Source: Pelagibius sp.
Lineage (GTDB): Bacteria; Pseudomonadota; Alphaproteobacteria; Kiloniellales; Kiloniellaceae
Assembly (NCBI GenBank): GCA_028280305.1
Contig: JANQMC010000090.1
Span: 1-49,184 of the forward strand
Length of the DNA stretch: 49,184 bases
Direction: 5' to 3'
This document shows positions 32,328 to 41,989 of this stretch, piece by piece. How positions within the stretch are numbered: the first letter of the stretch is position 1; every line of letters begins with the position of its first letter. The notes under the pieces are model-generated. The model had not been told where the DNA came from. It ran no database searches and saw only the letters and a list, made by a program, of their open reading frames with translations. A program made the translations under genes and the position numbers.

Positions 32328-34643
32328 ATGAACAGCCCCAACCTGCACCCGGATCGGCGGGAATCCGCTCCTGGCGGGAAGCCACCGGCTTCTTCCGGTG
32401 TTCTGGGCTGGCTTTCGGTTCTGCCGCCGGCGGCGCTGACCATCGCTTTTCTGTTTTACCTGCCGGCGATCTCCGCTGGTGAGGTGCTGCGGGTGGCTTA
32501 CGACTGGGTGCCCAGCCTCGACATCAGGCTTTCGTTCCTTCTGGATGGCCTGAGCCTGACCTTTGCCCTGTTGATCAGCGGTATCGGGGCCTTCATCGCT
32601 CTTTACTCCAGCGTCTATCTCGCCGGTCATACGCACTTCGGCCGCTTCGTCTTCTATCTGCTGTTCTTCATGGTAGCGATGCTGGGGTTGGTGCTGGCCG
32701 ACAACCTGATCACCTTGTTCGTGTTCTGGGAACTCACCACCGTCGCTTCCTATCTGCTGATCGGTTTCGACCATGCCGGCGCCAAGGCACGGCGGTCGGC
32801 ACTGCAGGCGCTGTTGTTGACCGGTGCGGGCGGGCTCGCCTTGCTGGCCGGTCTCATCCTCTTGGGCTTCGCGGCCGGCAGCTTCGAATTGTCGGAGATC
32901 CTGACCCAGGGCGATGCGATCCGCGCCCATACGCTCTATCTGCCGATTCTTATCCTCATTCTGCTGGGGGCCTTCACCAAGTCGGCCCAGGTGCCCTTCC
33001 ACTTCTGGCTGCCCAACGCCATGGCGGCGCCGACACCGGTCAGCGCCTACCTCCACTCGGCGACCATGGTGAAGGCGGGTATCTATCTGCTCGCCAGGAT
33101 GCATCCGGCGCTGAGCGGGACCGAGGTCTGGATCTGGACCTTGACCATCTTCGGCGCTGTGACGGCGGTCACGGCTTCGGTGATCGCGCTGCGGCAAACC
33201 GATCTGAAACTGTCGCTGGCCTATACGACGGTGATGGCGCTGGGCACGCTCACCATGTTCCTGGGCGCCGAAGCGACCGTTGCCGTGGCCGCGGCGCTTA
33301 CCTTCCTGGTCGTTCACTCGTTCTATAAAGCGTCCCTGTTCATGGTGATCGGGATCATCGACTATCGCACCGGTACCCGTGAGGCGGAGAAACTGGGCGG
33401 CCTTGCCAAAGCGATGCCGATAACCGCTGCCGCTGCGGCGGCGGCGGCCCTGTCGATGGCCGGGTTCCCGCCCTTCCTCGGCTTCATCGGCAAGGAACTG
33501 AAGTATGAGGGCGCACTCGCCATCGCTTCGGAACCGCTGTTCGTCGCCTCCGCCGCTGTGCTGGCCAATGCCCTGATGGTCGCCGTCGCCGGCATCGTCG
33601 CGTTGCGCCCCTTCTACGGCCGGCGGCTCGAGACGCCGAAAGCCCCCAGGGAAGCACCCTTGCGCATGTGGATCGGCCCGGTGACCCTGGCGGCCCTGGG
33701 GCTGACCTTCGGCCTGATGCCCGGGCTGATCGCCGACAGCCTCGTGCAGCCTGCGGTCACGGCGATCCTTGGGCGTCCGGAAGAAGTGAAACTGGCGCTT
33801 TGGCACGGCATCAACGTGCCGCTGATGCTCAGCCTGCTTACCTTTGCCCTGGGCGTGACGTTCTACTTCTTTCACCTGCGGCTTCGGGGCATGCTCTCCT
33901 GGGTCGAGGCCCGCCTGCCGACCACCGGCGACCGTTCCTGGGATGCCATCCTGGACGGGCTGAAGTCCTTGGCCGCGGTCCAGACGCGGCTGCTGCAGGG
34001 CGGTGTTCTCAGGCGCTATCTCTTCGTCACCTTCGCCAGCATGGCTCTGGTCCTCGCCGCGACCTTCGTTGTCACCGATGCGCTTCGCCTGTCTTTCGAT
34101 TGGTCGCAACCTTTGTTGAAGCACTGGGCCGTCGTTGTGCTGATTGGTGCCGGGGCCTTGATGACGGCGGTGGTCACGTCACGCCTGGCGGCAATCTGCG
34201 CCCTCGGCGTGGTGGGCGTCGGGGTGGCCATGCTCTTCGTCATGTTCGGGGCGCCGGACGTCGCGATCACCCAGCTCCTGGTGGAGACCCTTGTGGTGGT
34301 TCTGGTGGCCGTGGTGATGCTGCGCCTGCCGAGTCTGCAGCAGGAGGCGGGGCCGCGGTTCCGACGCCTAGATGCGGTGCTGGCGCTTGGCGTCGGTGGT
34401 GTCGTCTCCGCCATCCTGCTCTCCGTCGTCTCCGGACCGATGGACCGGCGCATTACGGGCTACTTCGAGGACACCAGCGTTCCCGAGGCCTTCGGCCGCA
34501 ACATCGTGAACGTGATCCTGGTCGACTTCCGCGCGCTCGACACCTTCGGTGAAGTCGCGGTGGTGGTGGTGGCCGCGCTGGGCGCCTACGCCCTGATCCG
34601 CGGCACCAAGCGGTCCCGTCCGCAGCCGGAGGAGCGGTCATGA
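32328..34643 (+). CDS. mrpA: Mrp Na+/H+ antiporter subunit A
   Basis: 771 residues and about 20 membrane helices. The proton-translocating core resembles Nuo[17 protein letters not shown] contains the conserved Glu, [20 protein letters not shown] the conserved Lys, and [17 protein letters not shown] the quinone-family signature. The C-terminal part (from about 620) is the MrpA-specific region with [16 protein letters not shown]. Largest subunit of the seven-part complex exporting Na+ for H+. No clear ribosome site stands at ATG 32328. The stop overlaps mrpB (ATGA). Confidence 0.95.
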   Translation: MNSPNLHPDRRESAPGGKPPASSGVLGWLSVLPPAALTIAFLFYLPAISAGEVLRVAYDWVPSLDIRLSFLLDGLSLTFALLISGIGAFIALYSSVYLAGHTHFGRFVFYLLFFMVAMLGLVLADNLITLFVFWELTTVASYLLIGFDHAGAKARRSALQALLLTGAGGLALLAGLILLGFAAGSFELSEILTQGDAIRAHTLYLPILILILLGAFTKSAQVPFHFWLPNAMAAPTPVSAYLHSATMVKAGIYLLARMHPALSGTEVWIWTLTIFGAVTAVTASVIALRQTDLKLSLAYTTVMALGTLTMFLGAEATVAVAAALTFLVVHSFYKASLFMVIGIIDYRTGTREAEKLGGLAKAMPITAAAAAAAALSMAGFPPFLGFIGKELKYEGALAIASEPLFVASAAVLANALMVAVAGIVALRPFYGRRLETPKAPREAPLRMWIGPVTLAALGLTFGLMPGLIADSLVQPAVTAILGRPEEVKLALWHGINVPLMLSLLTFALGVTFYFFHLRLRGMLSWVEARLPTTGDRSWDAILDGLKSLAAVQTRLLQGGVLRRYLFVTFASMALVLAATFVVTDALRLSFDWSQPLLKHWAVVVLIGAGALMTAVVTSRLAAICALGVVGVGVAMLFVMFGAPDVAITQLLVETLVVVLVAVVMLRLPSLQQEAGPRFRRLDAVLALGVGGVVSAILLSVVSGPMDRRITGYFEDTSVPEAFGRNIVNVILVDFRALDTFGEVAVVVVAALGAYALIRGTKRSRPQPEERS

Positions 34644-35059
34644 ATTCCCTGATCCTCGGCGTGGCGACCCGGTTGCTGGTCGCCTTGATGCTGGTCTTCT
34701 CCGTCTACATGCTGCTGCGCGGGCACAACGAACCCGGCGGCGGCTTTATCGGCGGGCTGCTCGCGGGGGTCGGTTTCGTGCTCTACACCATTGCCCAGGG
34801 ACCCACCGCAGCGCGCAAGGCCTTGCGGGTCGATCCCGGGACCATCGCCATGACCGGCCTTGGCATCGCCTTGCTGGCGGGTGTTCTGGCGGCGCTGGAC
34901 GGCGACCCCTTTTTCACCGGTCAGTGGTTGTTCCTCGGCGCCAGCGAGGGGGACAAGGGCCTGCCGATCAGTACCGTCCTGCTGTTCGACATCGGGGTGT
35001 ATCTCGTGGTCGTCGGTTCCGTTCTGACGCTGGTCCTGGCTTTGGAAGAGGAGGTCTGA
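34640..35059 (+). CDS. mrpB: Mrp antiporter subunit B
   Basis: 139 residues with four membrane helices. [20 protein letters not shown] is the MnhB/MrpB signature, and [23 protein letters not shown] the final helix. It is a separate gene rather than fused to MrpA. It overlaps mrpA by 4 bp; mrpC follows after 2 bp. Confidence 0.95.
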   Translation: MNSLILGVATRLLVALMLVFSVYMLLRGHNEPGGGFIGGLLAGVGFVLYTIAQGPTAARKALRVDPGTIAMTGLGIALLAGVLAALDGDPFFTGQWLFLGASEGDKGLPISTVLLFDIGVYLVVVGSVLTLVLALEEEV

Positions 35060-35061
35060 TC

Positions 35062-35463
35062 ATGGAATCGGTTCTGGCCTTGCTCATCGGCCTGATGGTG
35101 GCCGCCAGCGTCTATCTGATGTTGGCCCGCAACGTCCTCAGATTCCTCTTCGGCCTGGTTCTCCTCAGCAACGCAGCAAACCTGACGATCTTCGTTTCCG
35201 GGCGCCTGACCGCGGCGATGCCGCCGCTGGTGCCCAAGGGCATGACAGAGCCCGTCGGCGTGGTGGCCAATGCCCTGCCGCAGGCTCTGGTGCTGACGGC
35301 GATCGTCATCGGCTTCGGGCTCTTTGCTTTTGCCCTGGTGCTGGTTTATCGCGGCTATCTCGCCCTCGGCACCCTGGACAGCGATGCCATGCGCCATGCG
35401 GAGCCCGCGCCTCAATCGGGCGGCCAAAAAGCACAGGCGAAAGCCGAAGGGGAGGCGTCGTGA
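35062..35463 (+). CDS. mrpC: Mrp antiporter subunit C
   Basis: 133 residues with three membrane helices, homologous to NuoK: LARNVLRFLFGLVLLSNAANL and PLPQALVLTAIVIGFG-type segments (here NALPQALVLTAIVIGF). A polar Ala/Gln/Lys-rich tail (about 112-133) extends past the usual end. ATG 35062 has GGAGG 7 nt upstream; the longer frame from 34924 lies inside mrpB. It overlaps mrpD by 4 bp. Confidence 0.94.
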   Translation: MESVLALLIGLMVAASVYLMLARNVLRFLFGLVLLSNAANLTIFVSGRLTAAMPPLVPKGMTEPVGVVANALPQALVLTAIVIGFGLFAFALVLVYRGYLALGTLDSDAMRHAEPAPQSGGQKAQAKAEGEAS

Positions 35464-36980
35464 GCTGGCTGCTGGCCCTGCCGATCGTCCTGCCTTTCGC
35501 AACGGCGGTTCTGGCTTTCCTGCTGCGCGACCGCGGCGCCTTCGGCCGCCGGCTGAGCGTCGTCGGCTGTCTGCTGTTGCTGGCCGCTTCCGCCGCGCTG
35601 ATGGCGGCGGTCCTCGACGAAGGCGTGGTCGCCGCGCAGATGGGCACCTGGCCGGCGCCCTTCGGCATCACCCTGGTCGCCGATCTCCTGTCCGCCGTGA
35701 TGGTGGTCATCACCGCCATCACCGGTCTTGCCGTCGCTGTCTATGCCCTGGCCGACATCGATGCCCGGCGAGAAGCCCTGGGCTATCACGCCCTGTTCCA
35801 GGTTCTGCTCGCCGGTGTCTGCGGTGCCTTCCTCACCGGCGACATCTTCAATCTCTATGTTTGGTTCGAGGTGATGCTGATCGCCTCCTTCGGCCTTTTG
35901 GTCCTCGGCGGCGACAAGGCGCAGATCGACGGCGGCATCAAGTACGTCACCCTCAACCTGGTCTCCACCGTCATGTTCCTCACCGGCATCGGCCTGCTCT
36001 ACGGCATGACCGGCACGCTGAACATGGCCGACCTCTTCTTTGCCGTGCGCGAGGTCGAGAATCAGGGCCTGCTGACCGTGGTCGCGATCCTTTTCATGGT
36101 CGCCTTCGGTGTGAAGGCGGCGGTCTTCCCGCTGTTCTTCTGGCTGCCGGCCTCCTACCACACGCCGCCGGTGGCGGTCTCCGCGGTCTTCGCCGGCCTG
36201 CTGACCAAGGTCGGCGTCTATGCGCTGATTCGCATGTTCACCCTGGTCTTCACAAACGACACCGACTACACCCACGGCCTGCTGCTGGTGGTGGCGGTGC
36301 TGACCATGGTCACGGGGGTTCTGGGGGCCGCCGCGCAGAGCGACTTCCGCAAGATCCTCTCATTTCACATCGTCAGCCAGATCGGCTACATGGTTCTGGG
36401 CTTGGCGCTCTATACACCGCTGGCCCTGGTCGGGGCGGTCTTCTATCTCGTCCACCACATCATCGTGAAAGCGAACCTCTTTCTCGTCAGCGGCGTCGCC
36501 CGCCGCCTCACCGGCTCCTTCGAACTTTCCGCCATCGGCGGCCTCTACAAGTCGAGCCCGCTGCTCGCCGTGCTGTTCCTGATACCGGCCTTTTCGCTCG
36601 CCGGCTTCCCGCCGCTCTCCGGCTTCTGGGCAAAGTACGTGCTGGTGAAAGCGAGCCTGGAGGTCGAGGCCTATATCGTTGCGGGCGCCGCGCTGGTTGT
36701 CGGGCTGCTGACGATCTTTTCGATGACCAAGATCTGGGCCGAGGCTTTCTGGAAGCCCCATCCCGACGGCACCACGCCGGCCTTGACCAACCTCGCGCGT
36801 TCGGAGCGGCGCATGCTGCTGCTGCCGGTGTTTGCCCTGGCCGGACTGACGGTCATCATCGGCCTGTTCCCGCAGCCCTTTGTCGATTTCGCCGAGCGCT
36901 CGGCTGGGCAGTTGCTTAATCCGACGGCTTACGTCGAGGCGGTCCTCGGCGTTGAAACCGTGATCGGGAGACTGCCGTGA
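35460..36980 (+). CDS. mrpD: Mrp antiporter subunit D
   Basis: 506 residues with about 14 membrane helices, related to NuoM/NuoN. LYVWFEVMLIASFGLLVLGG carries the conserved Glu of helix 5 and GLLTKVGVYALIRMF the conserved Lys. FHIVSQIGYMVLGLAL is also typical. With MrpA it forms the ion-translocating pair. The GTG start overlaps the mrpC stop (GTGA). Confidence 0.95.
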   Translation: MSWLLALPIVLPFATAVLAFLLRDRGAFGRRLSVVGCLLLLAASAALMAAVLDEGVVAAQMGTWPAPFGITLVADLLSAVMVVITAITGLAVAVYALADIDARREALGYHALFQVLLAGVCGAFLTGDIFNLYVWFEVMLIASFGLLVLGGDKAQIDGGIKYVTLNLVSTVMFLTGIGLLYGMTGTLNMADLFFAVREVENQGLLTVVAILFMVAFGVKAAVFPLFFWLPASYHTPPVAVSAVFAGLLTKVGVYALIRMFTLVFTNDTDYTHGLLLVVAVLTMVTGVLGAAAQSDFRKILSFHIVSQIGYMVLGLALYTPLALVGAVFYLVHHIIVKANLFLVSGVARRLTGSFELSAIGGLYKSSPLLAVLFLIPAFSLAGFPPLSGFWAKYVLVKASLEVEAYIVAGAALVVGLLTIFSMTKIWAEAFWKPHPDGTTPALTNLARSERRMLLLPVFALAGLTVIIGLFPQPFVDFAERSAGQLLNPTAYVEAVLGVETVIGRLP

Positions 36981-37450
36981 ACGTCTTCGCGCTGAACGTC
37001 TTTCTGGCCGTGAGCTGGGCGGCCCTGGTCGGCAGTTTCACCCTGGCCAATCTCCTGATCGGCTACGGCATCGGTTATGTCGCGCTCTGGATCGCCAGTC
37101 CCCTCTTCGGACGCAACGCCTACTTCGTCCGGGTCTGGCGCGTGCTGCGCCTGATCGTGCTGTTCATCTACGAGCTGGTGGTCTCCAGCCTGCAAGTGGT
37201 TTGGGACGTCATTACGCCGACCCATCTCAGCCGTCCCGGGATCATTGCCCTGCCGTTGGATGCCGAGAAGGACCTGGAGATCCTGCTGGTCGCCAACCTG
37301 ATCTCCCTGACCCCGGGCTCCCTCAGTCTGGATCTTTCACCGGACCGCAAGACGCTTTATGTCCATGCCATGTTCGTCGACGATGCCGAGGTGCTGCGCA
37401 AGGCGCTGAAGTCCGGCATCGAACGCAGCGTTTTGGAGGCTTTGGAATGA
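36977..37450 (+). CDS. mrpE: Mrp antiporter subunit E
   Basis: 157 residues: two to three N-terminal membrane helices, then a soluble domain. RPGIIALPLDAEKDLEILLVANLI and SLTPGSLSLDLSPDRKTLYVH are the MnhE family pattern. GTG start with GTGA overlap on mrpD; ATGA overlap on mrpF. Confidence 0.94.
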   Translation: MNVFALNVFLAVSWAALVGSFTLANLLIGYGIGYVALWIASPLFGRNAYFVRVWRVLRLIVLFIYELVVSSLQVVWDVITPTHLSRPGIIALPLDAEKDLEILLVANLISLTPGSLSLDLSPDRKTLYVHAMFVDDAEVLRKALKSGIERSVLEALE

Positions 37451-37782
37451 TCCCTGAAGACGGTTCGATTCTCGGCCTGGCGGTGGACATCAGCTTTATC
37501 CTGATCATGGCGGCCATGGTGCTTGCCTTTGTGCGGCTGGCCCGCGGGCCGAGCCTGCCGGATCGTGTGGTGGCGCTCGATCTCATCACCGTTCTGGCGG
37601 TTGCCTTCTGTGCGCTCTTTGCCATTGGCTCCGGGCAGGAAGCTTTCCTCGATGTTGCCATCGCTCTGGCCCTGGTCGCCTTTCTTGCCACCATCGCTTT
37701 TGCCCGCTTTGCCGAGCGCCGCAGGGCGCGCAGCCTTTCCCAGGACGATGGTGGTTCGAGCAGTGAAGGGCGCGCGCCGTGA
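37447..37782 (+). CDS. mrpF: Mrp antiporter subunit F
   Basis: 111 residues with three membrane helices. VRLARGPSLPDRVVALDLITVLAVA is the MrpF signature in two stretches. A charged 20-residue tail (RRRARSLSQDDGGSSSEG) follows the last helix and is longer than usual. Start ATG 37447 overlaps mrpE; the longer frame from 37201 is within mrpE. Confidence 0.93.
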   Translation: MIPEDGSILGLAVDISFILIMAAMVLAFVRLARGPSLPDRVVALDLITVLAVAFCALFAIGSGQEAFLDVAIALALVAFLATIAFARFAERRRARSLSQDDGGSSSEGRAP

Positions 37783-38159
37783 CCGAGATCGTCACCGCCT
37801 TCTTCGTGCTTGCCGGCGGGCTCTTCGCCCTCGCGGCGGCGCTCGGCGTTCTGCGCCTTCCGGATGTCCTGATCCGCATGCATGCCTCGACCAAAGCCGG
37901 CACTCTCGGCTGTGGTCTCATTCTGGTCGCGGTGGCGGTTCACTTCGGCGATGTCGGCACCATCGCCCGCGCCATCGCCGCCATCGTGTTCCTGCTGCTG
38001 ACCGCTCCGGTCGCCGCCCACATGATCGGCCGCGCTGCCTATCGCACCGGCGTGCGTCTGTGGCAGGGAACGGTGATCGACGATCTGGCGGAGACGGGAA
38101 AACCCGGTAGCAGAGATCTGGGCAGCAGAGATCCAGACAGTAGAGATAAGGCCGAGTAG
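37779..38159 (+). CDS. mrpG: Mrp antiporter subunit G
   Basis: 126 residues with three membrane helices. LRLPDVLIRMHASTKAGTLG is the MnhG motif; FLLLTAPVAAHMIGRAAYRTGV follows in the last helix. It ends in a short DLGSRDPDSRD-like repetitive hydrophilic tail. It is the last mrp gene, overlapping mrpF by 4 bp, and converges on the LacI gene 6 bp away. Confidence 0.93.
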   Translation: MTEIVTAFFVLAGGLFALAAALGVLRLPDVLIRMHASTKAGTLGCGLILVAVAVHFGDVGTIARAIAAIVFLLLTAPVAAHMIGRAAYRTGVRLWQGTVIDDLAETGKPGSRDLGSRDPDSRDKAE

Positions 38160-38165
38160 ACGGTT

Positions 38166-39206
38166 TCAGGCCGGTGTGACCAGGGCCGGGTTCACCTTGA
38201 TGATCTTTGGTGCGGCTGAGTCGGTTGAGTCGGTGGGCAGCGGCTCACTGGTCAGAAGCTGGAAAGCCTCGCGGATCAGTCCCTCGACGTCCTGGCGCAC
38301 CATGACCACCGGGAACCGCAGATAGCGGACAAAGGGGTCGTAGTCGTAGCAGCCGACCACCAGGCTCTCGACTGTCTCGGGCGGCAGAGAGCCGAGAAAG
38401 CTGAGACCGCCTTCAAAGGCGATGGTGGAGTTCACCAGCAGCGCACGGGGCGCCGTCTCCGGATTCTGAAACAGCACCTGCGCCTGGCGGGCGACGGTTT
38501 CCGGATTGTACCCGGTGGCGACGATTTGTTCCTCGGCACAGTGACCGCTGCGCCGTGTCACCACTTCGCGGAAACCGGCGATGCGTTCGCTGGTGGCGAA
38601 GTCCTTCTCCCGCCCGCCAAGGAAATAGATCCGGCCCTTCAACCGCTCGTCCGCATGGTCCTCGCCTTTGGGCCTTGCGTCGAACATCGCCTCGGTCAGA
38701 GCCACCGCGCCGGCATGGTTGTCGGAGATCACCGAGGGCGCGAGGCTGCCGGGCAGATCGACATTCACATGGCGCAGGCCGGCATCGCGGCAAAGGCGGC
38801 TGATGGCGTCCGGGTCGGTGGCGCCGGCGACGAAGAGGGAGTCGACGGCATAGGAAATCAAGGTCTCCGCCGTGCGTTGCTCTTCCTCTGGATCGCGGTG
38901 GGTGCTGACGGTGATCGGACAGAGCCCGCGGCGCCGTGCCTCCACCTCGAAAGATTGGGCGAGGGAGGCGAAGAAGCGGTTGTCGTACATCGGCATGATG
39001 AGGCCGGCGAGGCCGGAACGCGACTGGCGCAGGCCGCGGGCCTGCAGATTGGTCCGGTAGCCCTGCTGCGCGGCGATGCTCTGAATCTGCCGGACCGTGC
39101 TTTCCTTGATCCGGCGCTGGCGCCAGGTGCCGTTCAGCGCAGCGCTGACCGTCGACGGTGAGGCGCCGGTCAACTGCGCCAGGTCGTAGATCGTCGTCTT
39201 TTTCAC
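38166..39206 (-). CDS. LacI-family transcriptional regulator
   Basis: 346 residues from GTG 39206 (VKKTTIYDLAQLTGASPSTVS, the standard LacI N-terminus). An in-frame TTG at 39260 is possible but adds an atypical tail. The helix-turn-helix TIYDLAQLTGASPSTVSAALNG is followed by hinge-region residues (YRTNLQARGLRQSRS) and a periplasmic-binding-protein-like sugar domain (about 60-335). It is divergent from a ribose-class sugar importer operon and a near-perfect 20-bp palindrome lies between them, so it is the probable local repressor. The inducer is likely the transported sugar or its phosphate. Confidence 0.9.
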   Translation of the reverse strand: MKKTTIYDLAQLTGASPSTVSAALNGTWRQRRIKESTVRQIQSIAAQQGYRTNLQARGLRQSRSGLAGLIMPMYDNRFFASLAQSFEVEARRRGLCPITVSTHRDPEEEQRTAETLISYAVDSLFVAGATDPDAISRLCRDAGLRHVNVDLPGSLAPSVISDNHAGAVALTEAMFDARPKGEDHADERLKGRIYFLGGREKDFATSERIAGFREVVTRRSGHCAEEQIVATGYNPETVARQAQVLFQNPETAPRALLVNSTIAFEGGLSFLGSLPPETVESLVVGCYDYDPFVRYLRFPVVMVRQDVEGLIREAFQLLTSEPLPTDSTDSAAPKIIKVNPALVTPA

Positions 39207-39279
39207 CGTATCCAAGGTTTGCTGTCCTGGTTTTGCATGATTTGGCCACGTTCGGCCCAAACCTGCTCTATGAACGCTC

Positions 39280-39326
39280 TTGACTCAAAACGCCAGTCCA
39301 ATAACCTTGCACTATCGATTGTGCAA
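39280..39326 (+). promoter_or_regulatory. Promoter and LacI operator of the sugar importer operon
   Basis: TTGCACTATCGATTGTGCAA (39307-39326) is a 20-bp palindrome with 9 of 10 pairs matching and a central CG, the usual LacI-family operator shape. TTGACT (39280-39285) and TAACCT (39302-39307, 16-bp spacer) can serve as -35 and -10, so the operator would overlap the transcription start. Position 91 bp upstream of the binding-protein gene. Confidence 0.7.
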
Positions 39327-39416
39327 AGCAACCTGCCCGGAGAGCGGGGGCACAGACGGTCACCGGTAGGAAAGACAGGGCCCAAGACAGGGCCGGAAAA
39401 ACATAGGGAGGATAGG

Positions 39417-40409
39417 ATGTTCGCGAAATTCATCAGGGCGGCGACCTTTGCGCTCGCCATGGCCGGATTTGCCGGTGGCGCCGTGGCGGCGGACCCGCCG
39501 AAGATGGGTGTCGTCGTCAAAATCGGCGGTATCCCCTGGTTCAACGCCATGGAAGTGGGCATCAAGCAGCGTGGCGAGGAACTGGGGATCGATGCCTTCA
39601 TGATTGGTCCGACCAGCGCCGACCCCGCGCTTCAGGTGCGCGCCATCGAAGATCTCATCGCCCAGGGCGTGGATGCCATCGGCGTGGTGCCCAACGATGC
39701 CGAGGTCCTGGAGCCGGTGCTCGCCAAGGCGCGCGCCCAGGGCATCAAGGTCGTCACCCATGAAAGCCCCGATCAGAAAAACGTCGACTGGAACTTCGAG
39801 TTGGCCTCGGCCAACGGTTTCGGCGAGGCTCATGCGGACCTCCTGGCCGAGAAGATGGGCGGCCAGGGTGAGTATGCGGTTTTCGTCGGCTCCCTCACCG
39901 TGCCGCTGCACAACGCCTGGGCCGATGCCGCCATCGCCTATCTGGCGGCGAAGTATCCGGACATGAAGCTGATCGGCGAGCGTCACGGTGTCGCCGAGTC
40001 CGCAGACGACAGCCGCAAGACGGCGCTCGATCTCATTTCCGCCAATCCGGACCTGAAGGGTTTCCTCGCCTTCGGCAGCCAGGGTCCGATCGGCGCCGGC
40101 CGTGCCATCGAAGAACGCCGCAAGGTCGGCGACATTCATGTGCTCGGCCCCTTCTCCCCCGGCCAGGGGCAGAAGCTCATCAAGTCCGACGCGATTTCCG
40201 GCGGCTTCATGTGGAATCCTATGGAAGCCGGGCGCGTCTTCGTCACCATGGCCGATCTTCTGATCAAGGGCGAAGACATCAAGCCGGGCATGGAAATCGA
40301 GGGGCTGGGTACGGTCAACCCGCAAGCGGGATCGACCAACATCATCGTCGACCAGTTGGTGACCATCAACAAGGACACGGTTGACGAACTGGCTGCAATG
40401 GGTCTCTGA
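39417..40409 (+). CDS. Ribose-class sugar ABC transporter binding protein
   Basis: 330 residues. The signal peptide ends near Ala24 (GGAVA-ADPPK). The mature protein is a type I periplasmic binding fold: MGVVVKIGGIPWFNAMEVGIKQ, DLIAQGVDAIGVVPNDAEVL and FLAFGSQGPIGAGRAIEER are typical of the RbsB/autoinducer-2 class. ATG 39417 has GGGAGGATAGG upstream; the frame from 39219 runs through the promoter. It heads a seven-gene group ending in sugar enzymes. The ligand is probably a rare ketose, given the epimerase. Confidence 0.92.
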   Translation: MFAKFIRAATFALAMAGFAGGAVAADPPKMGVVVKIGGIPWFNAMEVGIKQRGEELGIDAFMIGPTSADPALQVRAIEDLIAQGVDAIGVVPNDAEVLEPVLAKARAQGIKVVTHESPDQKNVDWNFELASANGFGEAHADLLAEKMGGQGEYAVFVGSLTVPLHNAWADAAIAYLAAKYPDMKLIGERHGVAESADDSRKTALDLISANPDLKGFLAFGSQGPIGAGRAIEERRKVGDIHVLGPFSPGQGQKLIKSDAISGGFMWNPMEAGRVFVTMADLLIKGEDIKPGMEIEGLGTVNPQAGSTNIIVDQLVTINKDTVDELAAMGL

Positions 40410-40423
40410 CTGCTGTGACCTGC

Positions 40424-40458
40424 GGGGCGGTACCTGATGGTGCCGCCCCGATTTTTTT
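40424..40458 (+). terminator. Strong intrinsic terminator/attenuator after the sugar-binding-protein gene
   Basis: GGGGCGGTACC and GGTGCCGCCCC form an 11-bp stem (one G-U) with a 4-nt loop, followed by GATTTTTTT. This is a complete Rho-independent structure inside the operon, 15 bp after the binding-protein stop; read-through must supply the ATPase and permeases. Confidence 0.88.
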
Positions 40459-40486
40459 GCGGCTTTTCTTGAGAGGTTGAAGGGCT

Positions 40487-41989
40487 ATGGCGGAGCAGGC
40501 TGCGCCAGCGGCAGTGCTGGCGATGCGCGCAGTCAGCAAGACCTTCGGCGGCGTCCAGGCGCTGCGCGACGTGTCCTTTGCAGTGCGGGCGGGTGAGGTA
40601 CATTGCCTTGCCGGTGAGAACGGCTCAGGCAAGTCCACGCTGATCAAGATTGCGACCGGCGTCTACAGCGCCGATGCCGGTGCGGAAATCGACATTGCAG
40701 GACGACACGTCACGGCGCCCACGCCGGGGCTGGCGCGGCGGCTCGGCGTCTCCGTGATCTGGCAGGACCTGGCCCTCTTCCCGGAAATGACGGTGGCCGA
40801 GAATATCGCTTTCGAGGCGCTTTTGGGCGCCCGCCCGCGCCTTGCCTCTCAAAGGCAACTGCGCGAGACCGCAGAGCGGGCTCTGGGTCGGCTCGGCGTC
40901 ACGCTTGATCTGACCGCGCCGCTGCGATCCCTGCCCATCGCCAAGCGCCAGATCGTCGCCATCGCCCGCGCCCTGGTGGGCGAGACCAAACTGATTTTCA
41001 TGGACGAGCCTACCGCCTCCCTGACCCGGAACGAGACCGACCATCTGCTGCAGATCGTGCGCAACCTTTCGGCCAGCGGCGTTGCCGTGGTTTTCGTCAG
41101 CCATCGCCTGGCTGAGGTTCTGGAGATTGCCGAGGCGGTGACGGTGCTGCGCGACGGCGGCCTTGTCGGCGTCTTTCCGGCCGAAGGTATGACCCAGTCG
41201 CGGCTGACCGAACTGATGACGGGGCAGACCTTCGACAGTGCCGTCTCGGCGCGGGATCGCGGAACGGCGCCGGCGGTTCTGGAACTGCGGGGCCTGACCC
41301 GGAGCGGCGAGTACCAGGACATCGACCTGACCATCCGCGCCGGCGAGACCGTCGGCATCACCGGGCTGATCGGTGCCGGACGCACCGAACTTGGCCACAC
41401 GCTTTTCGGGATGAACCGGCCCGGGCGCGGCGAGATTCGTCTCCACGGCAAGCCGGTTTCCTTTCGCTCGAACAAGGACGCGATTCGTGCCGGCATCGCC
41501 TATGTTTCCGAGGACCGCCTGTCGCTGGGCCTGATCCAGCCGCAGTCGATTGCCGACAACTTGGCTTTGCCGGTGCTCGACCGCCTGCTGTCGCTCGGGC
41601 TCATTTCGCCGCGGCGCAAGACGGCGCTGGTTGACGGTTGGATCCGCGATCTGGCGGTAAAGATCGGCAAGCCGGAGGATCCGGTCTCGACCCTTTCCGG
41701 CGGCAATCAGCAACGCATCGTGCTGGCGAAGTGGCTGGCCACGGAACCGCGCCTGCTGATTCTGGACGCCCCGACCGTCGGTGTCGACGTCGGGGCCCGG
41801 GCGGGAATCTTCGCGATTATCCGCCGGCTCGCGGAGCAGGGCCTGGCGATCCTGCTGATTTCCGACGAGGCGCCGGAGGTGCACTTCAATGCCGACCGGG
41901 TCCTGCACATGGCGGGTGGGCGGATCGTCGAGGAATTCGATCCGCGGGAGACCAGCCTCGCGGCGTTGGAGCTTGCGGTCTATGCGTAA
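40487..41989 (+). CDS. Sugar ABC transporter ATPase, RbsA type, two domains
   Basis: 500 residues. Domain 1 has Walker A GENGSGKST, Walker B LIFMDEPTASL and the switch His in FVSHRL; its signature (LPIAKRQIVAI) is degenerate as is usual. Domain 2 has a degenerate P-loop (GLIGAGRTELG) but an intact signature LSGGNQQRIV and Walker B LLILDAPTVGVD, where Ala replaces the catalytic Glu. This asymmetry is normal for carbohydrate-uptake class 2 ATPases. The permease starts 8 bp before its stop. Confidence 0.93.
   Translation: MAEQAAPAAVLAMRAVSKTFGGVQALRDVSFAVRAGEVHCLAGENGSGKSTLIKIATGVYSADAGAEIDIAGRHVTAPTPGLARRLGVSVIWQDLALFPEMTVAENIAFEALLGARPRLASQRQLRETAERALGRLGVTLDLTAPLRSLPIAKRQIVAIARALVGETKLIFMDEPTASLTRNETDHLLQIVRNLSASGVAVVFVSHRLAEVLEIAEAVTVLRDGGLVGVFPAEGMTQSRLTELMTGQTFDSAVSARDRGTAPAVLELRGLTRSGEYQDIDLTIRAGETVGITGLIGAGRTELGHTLFGMNRPGRGEIRLHGKPVSFRSNKDAIRAGIAYVSEDRLSLGLIQPQSIADNLALPVLDRLLSLGLISPRRKTALVDGWIRDLAVKIGKPEDPVSTLSGGNQQRIVLAKWLATEPRLLILDAPTVGVDVGARAGIFAIIRRLAEQGLAILLISDEAPEVHFNADRVLHMAGGRIVEEFDPRETSLAALELAVYA

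Noticed and set aside
32271..34124. 617-residue Gln/Arg/Gly-rich frame opposite mrpA
   Set aside because: Composition typical of an antisense shadow of a membrane-protein gene; no domain pattern.
41800..41900. Ala in place of the catalytic Glu in the second ATPase domain of the sugar importer
   Set aside because: Asymmetric degenerate sites are common in ribose-class ATPases, so not a sign of a broken gene.
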